This document shows positions 10,365-22,164 of a stretch of DNA of 64,000 nt, piece after piece. A model generated the notes under the pieces. The model ran no database searches, was not told the origin of the DNA, and saw only the letters and a program-made list of their open reading frames with translations. How positions within the stretch are numbered: the stretch's first letter is position 1; each line of letters starts with the position of its first letter. This stretch comes from Ascarosepion bandense (taxonomy: Eukaryota; Mollusca; Cephalopoda; Sepiida; Sepiidae). A program made the translations under genes and the position numbers. Where the stretch lies: positions 3,546,501 through 3,610,500 of the forward strand of contig JBBBDQ010001028.1 in assembly GCA_037127315.1 (NCBI GenBank). Reading direction: 5' to 3'.

Positions 10365-10450
10365 CACCTATGGCTTAGCGGGTAGTGACTCCGACTGACA
10401 CCAAATTGGTCAAGTTTCGATCCTGGCCAGAAGCAAGTGGGTGTGTCTAG
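10365..10450 (+). mobile_element. tRNA-derived SINE head (family 2)
   Basis: TGGCTTAGCGGGTAGTG fits a tRNA-type A box. GTTTCGATCCTGG, some 40 bp downstream, fits a B box. Spacing is as in a tRNA. The sequence beyond the head does not match SINE family 1. It could also be a lone tRNA pseudogene. Confidence 0.6.
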
Positions 10451-10539
10451 CTATACTGATGAGCTGTATTTTCTAGAAAATATTCTTGCTTTTCTCATTC
10501 TTGAAAATTTCTTCTTTGCTTTAATATTTTCTCCTATAT

Positions 10540-10690
10540 GCCGTGTCCCTTCATGACGTTGGCGATCATAGCTCTTTACAAGTTCCTTTTCTTTATAGTT
10601 CTTAATAAATTGTCTTTTTGTTTTTTCTCTTAAACTTCACTCCGCCACCAATTTGAAGTTTCTGGTATCCAATGTGTCTCGATAAACAGC
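10540..10690 (-). mobile_element. LINE family B, 3' tail fragment
   Basis: The reverse complement (TAAAGAACTATAAAGAAAAG, then GATCGCCAACGTCATGAAGG) matches the 3' tail of the opposite-strand copy at 11880-11945 (CTACAAAAGACAGAAAATTG, GGTCGCCAAAGTCTTGATGA). No long coding stretch remains. Confidence 0.6.
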
Positions 10691-10809
10691 CCACCTATAT
10701 TCAGCTCTAACCCTCCTCCTCAATTTCTGCTTTTGTTTTTTATCACTGTTGTTTTTAGATATCTAACGTTGTAATAGTAAATGAATTATTAAGAAAATTG
10801 GTAGCAAAC

Positions 10810-11730
10810 CGATTGTGTACGGATAAGAAGTGAACTCAGCAGGTATGTAAAAATAGAAAGGGGCGTAAGACAACGATGTGTTTTTCCATCTGAACTTTTC
10901 AACCTGTACAGCGAAGCAATCGTGAGAGGATTCGTCATTGGCGGACACAATCTCAACAATATCAGATACGCGGATGATAAGGCGCTGATAGCAGATACGC
11001 AAAGGAAAATGCTGGACCTTCTACAGAAGGTAGCAAAAGAAAGTGAGAAGAAAAGACTGAGCATAAACTTAAAGAAAACAGAATGTATCGTCATCAGCAA
11101 AAAGAGGAGCCCAATATGCCAACTAAAGGTTAGAGAAACTAAAATAAAACAAGTAAAAAATTCAAATACCTGGGAAGTATTTTGACAGAGGATGGAAAGT
11201 GCGACATGGAGATTCAAAAAAGCATTGACATGACCAAAGACGCATTTCAGAAGCTAACCAGAAAAATCTCATTAGAAACAATTTTAAGACTGCTAGATTG
11301 CTATGTGATATCTGTCCTTCTGTATGGAAGTGAATGCGGGACGATCTCATCAAAGATGAAAGAGAGGCTTGAAGCAGCACAAACGTAGTTTTACAGAAAG
11401 ATGCTGAGGATTCCATGGACGGAGTACGTGTGCAACGATGAGGTGTTGGAAAGAATGCAAATGAGAAGAAAACTCATACTAAATGTCAGGAAAAGACAAA
11501 TTAGTTTCCTGGGACACGTAATAAGGAAGGTTTGGCTAGAGAACTTAATACTCACAGGGCGGATAAAGGGAAGAAAATGCAGGGGAAAGCAGTGCTAGAC
11601 GTACTTGTTAGGTCTGAGCAAATGGATATTGAGAGCGACAAGAGACAGAGTCAAGTGGAAGTCCATGATTATCTACGTCCTGAAAAAACACGGAAGAAGA
11701 AGAAGAAGAAGATGAAGAAGAAGATATGAT
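10810..11730 (+). pseudogene. LINE family B reverse transcriptase, C-terminal half
   Basis: A 5'-truncated LINE ORF2. The first frame reads IERGVRQRCVFPSELFNLY, then GGHNLNNIRYADDKALIAD, which holds the YADD motif binding the catalytic metals, then LSINLKKTECIVISK. A one-base shift near 11160 moves to SILTEDGKCDMEIQKSI and ISVLLYGSECGT (thumb region). Further shifts or stops precede KMLRIPWTEYVCNDEVLE and KRQISFLGHVIRK. It ends in an AAG-rich tail (11690-11726). The fingers domain and the AP endonuclease are missing. The C-terminal FLGHV block links it to the fragment at 4290-4640. The clade within non-LTR elements is not settled by eye. Confidence 0.88.
11691..11726. repeat. (AAG)n tail
   Basis: AAGAAG-rich short tandem repeat at the 3' end of the preceding LINE; may be its tail. 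Confidence 0.75.
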
Positions 11731-11869
11731 GTATGCACAAGGATCTAGATTTACCATGGAAGACTTAGAAATTATAGTACTTTCTATACATTTCTGTTAC
11801 TTGCATTACTTTCTCTTTTAATTAACATTTATATTTTAATATTCTGTTGTGTATATTATTTTTCAACTG

Positions 11870-12430
11870 TGAGGTGCATCATCAAGACTTTGGCGACCAT
11901 GGTCCTCCACAATTTTCTGTCTTTTGTAGTTCTTAATAAATTTTGTCTTTTTGTTATCTCTCCTAAGTCTTGCTCCACCATCCATTTACAGAAGCTTGCT
12001 AGATAAGTTATGCTTTGTTGATATCTGTCCATCTTGCCTTCAATCTGAGTGTCAAATTTTCAAGGCCCTCTTTCCTCACAATGTACCTTAGAAATTTCAA
12101 TTATTTCTTCGTTCTGAGTATAAGTGTCCTTTTTGTTTCAATCTTTTCTAAAAAAATCATCGTCACTCACATGTTTGGTTCATGGTATCCTCAACACCCT
12201 TTGGTAGAATTACATTTCTTCTTCATAAGGATATTGTCTATCATTCACTGCTACATAGGAGGATTGATATTACATCATAGTTCAGTATTCTTCTTTGTTT
12301 ATAATAAAATTTTCTGTTTCTTAATACTCTACTTAGCTTCTGGAAGACGTTTTTTGGTATTCCATTGCGCCTTTGGATTTCAGTGTCGGATTTTCCATCC
12401 CCCAGTATCTTTCCAGATATTCAAACTTTT
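11870..12430 (-). pseudogene. LINE family B, second C-terminal copy, opposite strand
   Basis: Read on the minus strand, broken frames give a YLGSILTEDGK-like block (seen as YLERY-GMEN / DTEIQRRNG), FQKLSRVLRNRKFYYKQR, VISILLCSSE, then MNQTCE-type and LEKIETKRTLILRTKK residues, LKFLRYIVRKEGLENLTL and KWMVEQDLGEITKRQN. This matches 11160-11640 in order. The copy is tail-to-tail with the one at 10810-11730. Many stops and shifts; nonfunctional. The long plus-strand frame across it (12015-12485) is a shadow of this element. Confidence 0.8.
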
Positions 12431-12720
12431 TTATTTATTTGATTTTACTATACTTTACATATTATATAAAAATATACTCTTTTAAATTCCCGTTTTTAAA
12501 TCGATGATGCAATTTTGTATCCCCAACATCTTATTCATTGTAGATAGTTAAGTATATCCTTAAGCAAATATTATCTTTATAATATGTGATCAAATATAGA
12601 GAGATAATAGAATTTTAAAAGTAGTTAATATAAAGTGATAGATTTCAAGCATTAACGTCAGTAATGTCACCACATTTGAATCATTTCAAACAATGTGTTC
12701 TTTCCACACGCAAAACAATG
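12431..12720. other. No recognisable feature
   Basis: AT-rich spacer between the LINE copy and the decayed transposase. Confidence 0.45.
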
Positions 12721-13330
12721 GCTAGGAAATAACTAAAAGGCTGAAGTTGAGCAGACACATTATTAGCAAAAATATACAGAAAAGCAAAAAACGCATGCTG
12801 ATGCCAAGGTCTGTTTGTTTAATCAGGCGATTAGTTGATAAAGACACGGGAATATCGGTCTTGGATGTTGCTTATGACATCGAAGAAGTGTGTGCCATGA
12901 CTGTCTCGACTACAACAATCAAACTCACTTTAATCAAACTCTTTTATAGCCATGTAGGTAACAGTGATTGATATTGATAAGCAAAAACTTTAGTAAAAAA
13001 TTAAGGATACAAAACATACCTTGGAACAGCATACAAATTTAATTTAAATCGACTTATTTTTGTCAGATGGTATCCTGAAAATCTAATAACAACATGGTGT
13101 GGCGTACGTGATAAGTGTTATGGAAGCTTTAAGCATGATGGTGGGAACGTCATGAGCTCATTTTGTAATGGCTTCAGTAGGATTGGTCACCCACATTCAT
13201 CAATATAATCACGAATGTAATCAGGGACCTAACGTGTATAAATTGCAATATGATGAACGAAAACGCTCAGAAAACGCTGTATTTCATTGTGGCAATAGTT
13301 TAAACTACTTTTTTTAAAAAATAAATAAAA
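12720..13330 (+). pseudogene. Probable Tc1-like transposase remnant, heavily decayed
   Basis: The frame at 12747-12971 gives KKRMLMPRSVCLIRRLVDKD, then VSTTTIKLTL, which resembles the second DNA-binding helix-turn-helix of Tc1-type transposases (RxVSxxTVxRxL). About 150 bp later a GGNVM motif in KHDGGNVMSSFCNGFSRIG resembles the conserved GGGSVMVWGC block before the second catalytic Asp. The catalytic Asp/Glu residues are not readable and terminal repeats were not found. Alternative: chance similarity in a decayed repeat. Confidence 0.5.
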
Positions 13331-13339
13331 AATTTTCTG

Positions 13340-15610
13340 AAGAAGCAAAGACTAAAATTTTCCATATTTGAAAATATTTGGGCATTTGTAAAATGGACTA
13401 AAAATAACTAAAACGACGACCATTGAACGAGGTTGACAATAGGAGTAGATAAGTTCGCCCATCGCTCGATTCACACGCCATCTCGATCTTTTGATTAGAA
13501 ATATAGTTTCCTGTTTATGATTGGCTTTATGGCTCTTTATAAAGTTGATTTTATTCTCTTTCACCACGATTTTCAAAGCAGTCGTAAATAATACCTGATA
13601 ATACCAGTTTTCTTTGTATAAAGATTATCATTAGAAATATTAACATCCGGCTATGATTAGTTTCGGGAAAAATTAATATTTTATGAAAATGTTTTCTGAT
13701 TGAACATATATATGAACGCTACTGTAACTTAGTATCACTTCTACTTTCGAAAACATGCAGCTAAATTAACTCTCTTGATTGTCATCAACTACCGCCTCAT
13801 AAAATTCTCTTTAAGTTCGTCCATGGCCTAATATTTCATTTATTTCAATGGCGAGTTTATCTTTTGAAAATCCAAAAGTTGACAGGAGATAAATTTAGAT
13901 TATAGGACTGCTGACACAGGCGATAAAATTTTTTGTCAAAACGACTATACTTGACTCTCAACAGATTCCACGCTAACTTTTAAACTTCAGCTTTTATTTA
14001 ACATTGACTCATTGAATCACCCTAAATAGCAAAAATGGTTACAAATAAGCTGTGAATGCAAGTTTTGCACAATACAAAACACCCCGATGCAACTATACTC
14101 TCAGATAATTGTTTATTCACACATGCACAATAAGATTCCTTTTTATTCTTTACTAAGTTACACCACGGCTGAGCTACCGATTCTTAAGTTATTAAAAGTG
14201 AATGAATTTTTTCTAAATATCCTATGTATGCATTACATCAACCTATAGATAAAATTTTATGACTTCCGTTAGTCCCTCTAAAATAGGCATATCGACTGAT
14301 CGAAACCAAATTTTGGGGAGAAGTGAAAACAGGTAACGTGGTACAAAGTACAGTTGATTTTATTAGATTACCTAGATTAGTAGAATAATTTTTCATATTT
14401 TTTAATTAAAAGTTTTATGGTTATAATTTTATATTGTTGAAGATATCACTAACATTTTTCTCAAGATTTACAAACTCTAAGTTTCGTTCAATTTTGCAAA
14501 CCAACCTCGACAAAAAATGCTGTAAGAATTTCAACACGCGCCAGCATGTTGCAAGAAAATTCTAGTATAGGAAACAACTTTTTGAAAGTAACGATATTAT
14601 TATTGTCAATGATTTTATTTAATTTTCATCAGAATATTTCAAGAAATCTATCCGAGCGAAGGAAATTTTTAAACAGTTATTTTTTTTCTATTTAGTTCAT
14701 CCCAACCCTTGCTAATCAAAATGTCTGGTTTTACCAAGTTCAATTTTCAATAATGCTTTATAAGGTATCTAAATATTTAACAGGATTGAGGTTGGAGAAA
14801 TTTTCTAACAAGCAAAAAATCCATAACGTCGAAAAGTAAGGCTACGTGTACGATTTTCAATCTGCTAATCCGATTCTTTTAGTGCCAAGTATATGTTAGC
14901 TGCAAGAATTGATGACTTTATAAGACATTTATGATACTAAAACGTTTCTGAGAAAATTTCCTTGTAATTCTTTCTTATGTATTCGATTCCAACCACATTT
15001 AAAGGGTGTCAACAGATTTATATCGACGTTTGGTTTTCTTCTGCAGTTTTAATAAAACCTTTTTCTGATCTATGTCACACGATATCTTTTATATATGCAA
15101 ATTTTTATCTGTCCATTTATCTACTTCTATATCATATTTTGTTAATATTCAGCTCACAATTTTTTCTCTATTTGTACATTCTATTAAAAGTTAATCATAT
15201 GTATCTAACTCGATCGCTCTATATTCATACATGCATATGGGGATCTTTATTTTAAATCTGCCATTTTTATTCAAATACGAGTATCCACTTAAAGTAATGA
15301 GCAATAAAGGAATGTCAGATTAAAAATAAAGATCTATGAAGTCTTTAGAAATTGCTTTGTTTGCTTATGAATAAAATATCGAGAAGATAAAGGCTTTCGA
15401 GTAGGAGTGCATTCCTTGCTCGACTGTGGTGCTCTCTATGGCTGAACATCGTAGCTCATTAAGCATGCCAGATTAGACAGTAGTTTAGCCTACAAACGCG
15501 ACCACATTTTCTTTAAGTTTTTTCGGGTGCTCAGGTCCGTAGACGTACATCACTGCTTAAAAGCTGACTGTCTGATCAACCCAGAGTATTCTTTAAAAAT
15601 AACGTTTGAA
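13340..15610. other. No recognisable gene
   Basis: About 2.3 kb of AT-rich sequence. I see no coding motif, transposon end or tandem array here. Confidence 0.5.
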
Positions 15611-15614
15611 GTCA

Positions 15615-16125
15615 TCTAAACTTATTTATAAATGGAACTTTGTCTGTGTGTGTGTGTGTGTGTCTGTGTGTGTATCCGTTACCTATAGACTCCGAAACGG
15701 CTGAACTGATGTTCTTGAAAATTTACACAGTTGTACTATAAGCGTCTGTAAAATGTTCTTAGCTAGGTTTTGTGTCGAGGTACCCCCGATAAATATCGAA
15801 AATCGATGATCGAAAAAATCGGGTTATAGAAGGAGTTGTCCGATTTTTATCAAATTTCATACACTCATAGACAAAGACATAAGAAATGATATTCACAAGT
15901 TTCAAGGTTGCAGTTCTTAATGCAGAAAATTTTATATAGATACCAGGAAATAAAAATTTGACTTTCATCCATTTATTTTTCTTTCAGTCTACGGTTTCAC
16001 TTTAACTGGAAACAACTATTGCTTTTTAGTCTTTCGTACCAACGTCCAAAGAGTTTGAGCTCCAGGACCATGGATTAGTTTTAAAGCTTTCATTACACCC
16101 GAGCAACGCCGGTCTATACTACTAG
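15615..16125 (+). mobile_element. Non-autonomous Helitron, copy A, complete ends
   Basis: The 511-bp element starts TCTAAACTTATTTATAAATG after A and ends CTAG before T, matching Helitron rules (5' TC, 3' CTRR, insertion between A and T). A terminal hairpin ACCCG-AGCAACG-CCGGT lies about 11 bp before the end. A (GT)n tract sits near the 5' end. It shares both ends and most of its body with the copy at 7590-8335. No protein is encoded, so movement would need a Rep/helicase supplied from elsewhere. Confidence 0.82.
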
Positions 16126-16161
16126 TAAAATTATATACATGTGTATGTATGTCATTCTCTA

Positions 16162-16165
<4 letters not shown>

Positions 16166-16201
<36 letters not shown>
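16166..16201. repeat. (GT)n microsatellite
   Basis: About 18 GT units. Confidence 0.95.
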
Positions 16202-16204
<3 letters not shown>

Positions 16205-17785
16205 ACTCAAGTGCTAGTTTCTGTCTCAATGTCGTCATTTTGCTTTGAACTTTTACAAATCCCATGAGTTACAAATCTACCCGGAAGTCTGAACCCCCCG
16301 ATGGCTTACCTATTTATTTATATACGTTTTTATAGAATATATTTTGGGCGGGCTACGTTTAAGCGAATATGTCTGATCAGAACAGGACCAAAATAAACAC
16401 AGCAGACACTTTTCTTTCCTCGCGCAAAATTAGTCTCTATTATTTATAGATGTTGAATTCGTGATTGTCCCTCAAATGACTTTCAGACGCCCGCAATATG
16501 ATACACGTCTCAGAAACTTGAAAATTGCCCACGGCTTTCCTGGTTTTTCTTTTTCTAATAAACAGATGGGTGGGAGAGTATGGTCATTCCGAAGAAATTT
16601 CTTCTTTTACTTGGGACAAAATTATAATCGTTCTACTAGATATTCGAATATAATCCGTGAAATAATAACAATGACTTTTATAAATGGGATCTTTTGAATA
16701 TAAAGATATTGTTTTGGTATGCTTACCATTTTTCTCTAATTTGGGCAAACGCAATAAATTGTTGTATCGCTCTTACAAGCTTTTAATCAGTGATGTTGAT
16801 ATTTTGCTAATTTCTATTCACGCATCGCAAATTTCCGCTCCATTTTTCCGCTGTTAAAGTTAACAGTTTGAAATCGAAAACGAAAAGTGAGGAAAGCTTT
16901 ACCCGAGTTCTTAAAGTAAAGCATTGCTAGTTTGATCTTTTTCGGGGCAGTTTCTTTAATTTGATTTCATTTTACTTAAGATAAATACTTTGACTTGTAG
17001 CGTTTTATTCTTTTATCTTTTTAAAAAGGAAGAAAAAAGATAAGAAAGCACAAAATAAGAGAACGTCTAAAATTGGCAGAATTTAAAGGTCTTCTTTCTT
17101 AAAAAATAAATTCGGTGCTTTTGATGATCTGAATATCATGATTTTTTAGCTGATTGTTTCTTTCATCGTTTTGAAGAGAGTTTTTTCTTTCTCTGATAAT
17201 TTCAGTCGTAAAGACAATGTTGGAGTCTTCAGCTTTTTTGAAGACTAATTTGATTCCGATTATTAACGGTTGTTCTCAGAAAAAAGCGCAAATGTATTTA
17301 TCTGGAGTAAATCCTTATCATTTATCAATATTGATTATTCTCCATAGTATAAACTCTGCAGGGAGCTTCCGGCATTTCTCGAGTTTTCTCAGTTAAAATA
17401 GCCTACCAGTGCGTTAGATGGGTTTTCAGTGCACAAACAGCGTGTAAATATTTCTTGTGTATTCTGAAAAGTGAAAAGTTTAAAAGCAGGAAATTATTGT
17501 CAAGAAACAAAATGGTAGTCCCCATATTAAACAAAAACAAAATGGTGGAAGAAACTATCGGTCTATTGGAATAAATGTGAAAGAAATAAGGATGAGTTTA
17601 TTTCTGAGTTTTTCGAGAATAAATCTTCAGATTAAACTTTTATAAGATCAGGAGAATAATAATGTGGGGATTTACTGTGTTAATGCTGATACTCGTATCA
17701 CATTAAATAATAAAAGCAAAAGGGATAATCTTCAAAGCAAACTTATGCGAATAAAACCTTCATATCAGCCAATATTTTAATGAGC
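16205..17785. other. No recognisable gene
   Basis: AT-rich sequence with no supported feature. An open frame at 16461-16697 has no motif I recognise. Confidence 0.5.
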
Positions 17786-17789
17786 ATTA

Positions 17790-18670
17790 TGGTAATAAAC
17801 TCTAATCGCATCTACCTCCCATTTGCATGAGACAGGCTAGCCTCCCAGAGAGTAAAATACTACGCCTCCTTGGCCTTACACTTTTGGCGGACCTCAAATG
17901 GAATGACTATATCGAATCCATTGCCAAATCTGCTACTATGAAAGTCGGCTCTTTGTGCAGGGCCCTGAAGTTTTCCCACCTAAATCTATTCTGCACATAT
18001 ACAAATCTACCATCCGTCCGTGTATTGAATATTGCTGCCATATCTGGTCGGGTGCCCCTGCTGCTCTCCTTGGGCTTCTTAACAAAATACAAAGGAGGAT
18101 CTGTAACGTGGTTGATACTGACTTGGCAGACCTGCTGCAACCACTCTCTCACAGGCGTGATGTGGCTTCCCTGTGCCTCTTCTACAAGTACTTTCATGGC
18201 TTCTGCTCCGATGAGCTTAGATCACTGGTCCCGCCTAAGCACGAATTTACACGAGATACTAGATTAGCAACTAGGTCCCACCCTCTTACAGTCAAACAAA
18301 TAAGATGTAACCGTAAATTCTGCTCCAACAGCTTCTTTACTCGCGCTTCCCGCCTGTGGAACTCCCTTCCACAAGTCTGCTTTCCCGACAGCTACAATCT
18401 TCAGGTGTTTAAATGTAGGGTCAATAGACACCTCCTATCACACTAACTCCCAATTATTCTCAGAACGCTCTCATTTACCCAACCCTCATTCTCGATATCC
18501 TTACCCGCCTATCACCCACCCTCTGACATTTCCTATATTTAACCATTCTCGGTATCCCTACCCGCCTATCACCCACCCTCTGACATTTCCTATATTTAAT
18601 CATCCATTCTCCACTCTATGTAGCAGTAGTGGCAGTGACATGCCTTGCTCGGGGTGAAACGCTTATAAAA
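17790..18670 (+). pseudogene. LINE family A, C-terminal fragment with 3' UTR
   Basis: The C-terminal part of an APE-type LINE ORF2 downstream of the RT core. Frame one (17827-17990) reads ASLPESKILRLLGLTLLADL, KWNDYIESIAKSA and SLCRALK; a one-base shift near 17970 leads into a 163-residue frame with IRPCIEYCCHIWSGAP, LLNKIQRRICNVVD, SHRRDVASLCLFYKYFHGF, ASRLWNSLPQVCFPDSYNLQ and FKCRVNRHLLSH, then a stop at 18446. These match the C-terminus of the copy at 30110-31743. The YADD palm motif is absent: the copy is 5'-truncated. The C-rich 3' UTR holds a 57-bp tandem duplication (18488-18601) and ends with CCTTGCTCGGGGTGAAACGC before an A-run. Confidence 0.9.
18488..18601 (+). repeat. 57-bp tandem duplication in a LINE 3' UTR
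   Basis: Two adjacent units share ACCCGCCTATCACCCACCCT and CTGACATTTCCTATATTTAA, with two substitutions near the start (CTCGATATCCTT against CTCGGTATCCCT). Confidence 0.92.
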
Positions 18671-19841
18671 AAAAAATTTTTTTTAATGAATTTTGAAAAC
18701 AAGATTTTTTAAACAAATATTTCTATACATTGAGCTATTTTTACGTATACTCTAGACTTTCATTGTTTTCTCGACAGGACGATTTGGCAATTGCACGGGG
18801 AAGCTGTCCAAAACATTGTATCAGGAAAAAGAAAGCAAGGACAGACACAGGGTTCTTTTTTTTTTCAAAGTAACACATAGAATATAAATATTACATTTGC
18901 ACGGCTAAAGATAATATCTCTTTACAGGTATCCTGATACGCTTAACGGGTAAAAAGTTGTGTTAAAAAGATAATGCTTACGACCTTAAATATTTATAAAT
19001 CTAAAAGTTCAATATTTAAATCTTACAACTTCATAGATTAATATAATAAAATTATAGTCAGTAAGAATCAATTTCTTTCGTCTTGGTGGCTTTTTTGTCT
19101 TGCTTGGGGTGAAATCATTAAAAAGAATCTGAACTTACTTTTTAGCATATCAAATAGAAAAAAGGAAAAAAGATGGCAGCGAGAAAACAGATATAAAATT
19201 TATGATTTTGTAAAGGCGACGAAGTGAACTACTCTTTTACTTTGTGATTTTTATAATATTTTACGAATTAATTATTTTTACGGAAAAAAAAGACTTTAAA
19301 GTTTACATTGTTCCGAGCAAATAATGAATATTCAATGAAGGGTGAATTGTTTAAAACGTTACACGGAGGCTTTTCTATCAATAAGCCGCCCAGGTCGCGA
19401 CATCTCGATAATTAATCTTTTTTGAAATGTAATTGATATCAATAAGAAGCCACCGCCTGGAATTGATTATTCAAAATCAACCAGGCCAAATATAAATCAA
19501 TAACTAATCGATTGAACTAACACCTATTGAAAATCTCCCAACAAACATGTTAATTATTTCAAATTCCATGCCAAGTCGATTGTATTTTTTTTTTGTTTTT
19601 TTTTAATAAAGCAATTTGTAATATTATTGATATAATCACTTTAGTGAATAACATGACTGATTGGGTGGCTTTTTCATGGAAGTCTTTAAAGCGATAATTC
19701 GTGAGGGAAGACAAATATTTTATATCGGAATTTTCAATGAAAATGGTTGAGCGATGATTTTATGAATCTATAGTTGTATATCTACGAATAAATGGTTTTA
19801 GTGTTATTCGTGTGGTAGAAAGACAGATAAAACAGACTATA

Positions 19842-19842
<1 letters not shown>
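18671..19842. other. Mostly unrecognised; short LINE A tail near 19080
   Basis: TCTTGCTTGGGGTGAAATCA at about 19097-19116 resembles the terminal GCCTTGCTCGGGGTGAAACG of family A LINEs, so a short 3' fragment may lie there. A stretch at about 19395-19510 is rich in ATTGAT/ATCAAT words. Nothing else is supported. Confidence 0.4.

Positions 19843-19889
<47 letters not shown>
19843..19889. repeat. (GATA)n microsatellite
   Basis: About eleven GATA units. Confidence 0.95.
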
Positions 19890-19899
19890 GAAAGGAGTG

Positions 19900-20640
19900 A
19901 AATAGCTCAGTTATTTAAGGTCGAAGTGACTTCATTGTTATTATTAATGTATTTGAGAATTTCCAACTCCTATTGTCATTTCTTTAATCTCTTCTAATCC
20001 TAGGAATTTTCTTGTTGTTTTTGTCTTTACCTTTTTTACCGTACTCAGTGTTCTATTTATTATAAGGCATGACACTAGTTTTAAGGTATCACATTTTTTT
20101 TGTTCCAATTTCAATATATCTATAATTAGTGATTTCTTTATTTTCTTTAATAGATATATTTGTCATCTGGCGGTATTGCCATAACTATGAGAAAACATTT
20201 TTGTTTGAATCTTGAAAAATTATGTCTGGTCTATTAGCGTTTAGATGTCTGCCAGTGTGAATTGTAAAATTCCAAAGAAAAGTGACTACATGGAATTCTA
20301 TGACTGATTTATGGTGATGTTCATACCATTTTGCAACCCGCTGTGCACTATAGTATTTTCAAATGTTTATAAAAACATTCTTACCATTGTGACTTTTGTA
20401 ATCTTTTCGGTGTCAACAGTTGACAGCTCCGTAGTAATCAATAGTCTCATCATATTGTTCGCATGTTGAGAATGTGTCAGTTTTTATATTATGTCTATCT
20501 GTTAATTTCTGGTGGATATGTTTTAGTTTTCTGCAGCAATCATAAACTCCTCCGTCCATGCTCTTAAGTAATCGCTATTTAGCCACTGATAGGGTTTATG
20601 ATATTCTACATTATTGACATCGTTTTTTCGTGTTGCACTA
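19900..20640 (-). pseudogene. LINE family C, C-terminal nuclease-like region, decayed
   Basis: On the minus strand one frame reads WLNSDYLRAWTEEFMIAAEN (about 20590-20520), typical of a region just upstream of a Cys-rich block in some LINE polyproteins. Further on, VAKWYEHHHKSVIEF, FLWNFTIHTGRHLNANRPDI and, after a shift, LIVMAIPPDD follow. The W-[DN]-F-x-I-x-T ... NRPDI ... L-I-x-M-A-x-P pattern matches the conserved C-terminal module of certain non-LTR retrotransposons, which I read as a PD-(D/E)XK-type fold. A last piece, LSTVKKVKTKTTRKFLGLEE, corresponds to the GTVKKG tail. Several stops and shifts break it. The very end of this module is better seen on the plus strand at 46930-47130. Confidence 0.75.
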
Positions 20641-20659
20641 AACAAGAAAATAAAATCAC

Positions 20660-21760
20660 TAAGACACAATAGGTTACTGAGTGTGAGAGAATATAAGAAA
20701 AAGAAAACCTTGTTGCGGAAAGGGGACAATAAAACTATAGGAATACGAAAGATAGAAGATAACGATTAACATTGCATTTAATTTTTTGAAAATCAAAGTT
20801 GACTGGAAAGTAAGAATCTTGAAACGAGTTCCTCAAATGAGAATTTCGAAAGAAAACATTTTTAGCACAGAACTTACGGCGTGCAGCCGTACCTTTATAA
20901 AAATACTACTTGATTTATAAATGCTCATTATCAATGTTATTATCATTATTGTCCCTATATGCATTTACTTGGTTTGAGAATATGCAGGTATTGGTCGTTT
21001 ATGTTTGAATCTGTAAGTATTTGATTTTGTGTACACTTTTAGGGGTTTTACCTCTTGTCAAGCGATTCAGCCGAAGTATTCTAGGTTTACCAGGACTTTC
21101 TTAAAATATCAAGCTACATAGATAGTTACGATTAAAGTAAATTAAGTATATGAGTAGATATAGAGACTGACTGATCGAAATTCGATTAGCTTAGCATAAA
21201 AGAGTGAGAATAGAATTTAGGACACAAATACAGATTGGAAGTTGAAATATCTCTACCTCTCTTTATCTCTCCCTTTATATTTCTATACCCATCCCTCTCT
21301 ATCTCTCAGCCTCAGATTTGTTCTCGTCTATTTCTCTGTCTTTCTCGGTCTCTTGGTGCGTTCTTTCCCGACAATATTTACTGAGATCTTTGTCGCCGAG
21401 CTAATCTGATACAAATAATTCATTTGCAGTGACCCATGGTCAGTAGTTTCAACGTGAACTCACCTTATTGATTATCGTTATCAATCCGTCTTCATCTTCG
21501 TCTCTACTCCTTTTCTTCTCTCGTCCTTCGTACTAGATTCTTCTTCAATTTTTCATAGATCGTCAGCTCATTAGTCTTTGTGACTCATTTTTATTTATCA
21601 GTGCTTACCTTTCCTGCTTATCCAAAATACCAAAAATTCTTTAGAGAATCCTTTATTGTACAGATAATTTTTCTCCTTTAATTATATTACTGTTGTTCTC
21701 ATCCTTCTATCTCATATATTCTACTCAAGAGGTTCCGTTCTGTCCGTTAGTTTTACAGGT
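20660..21760. other. No recognisable gene; CT-rich stretch at 21245-21350
   Basis: Pyrimidine-rich words (CTCTCT, TCTTTAT) occur near 21245-21350 and 21490-21560. No gene supported. Confidence 0.45.
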
Positions 21761-21763
21761 GCC

Positions 21764-22160
21764 TCAAAAAACAAACCAATGACTAGCGCCGCATGAACTA
21801 CTCACAATTTGAAACACTTCGTGAGAAAACTGTAAAACGTAGTTTTGTGCAAGATGAGTTCCTTTTTTACAATGATATTCAGCCTTGAAAGGTGCAAGAG
21901 CCAGTTTAGGTAGAAGGTTACAGCGTAAGAGAAGGTAAGCGTGGAGAATATAACGGTTAACCCCAGATTTGATCAGCTTAAGATTGTGGTGATTGGGGAA
22001 GCATCCTCTTGGGAGTGGGTTCCACAATAAACCGGTTGGTGGCAAGACGTTGCTGAAGTAGAAGTTTCATCTTAGCAGTGGAATACGAATGGAATGATGG
22101 CAGTTCGCTAAAATATGCGTGATATGGCTTAAAAGGCGGCTCTCTGTTCTCCAATAAGAC
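21764..22160 (-). pseudogene. LINE family E, C-terminal fragment
   Basis: Minus-strand frame with TGLLWNPLPRGCFPNHHNLK, LIKSGVNRYIL and HAYLLLRCNLLPKLALAPF. The LWNxLPRGCFPxxxNLxxFKxxVNRYL pattern is the C-terminal signature of a LINE family related to, but distinct from, family A (RLWNSLPQVCFPDSYNLQ). Upstream, broken frames continue to about 22160 (HSIRIPLL and RFIVEP-type residues). No RT core. Confidence 0.75.
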
Positions 22161-22164
22161 AATT

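Noticed and set aside
12015..12485. 156-codon plus-strand open frame
   Set aside because: Antisense shadow of the minus-strand LINE B fragment.
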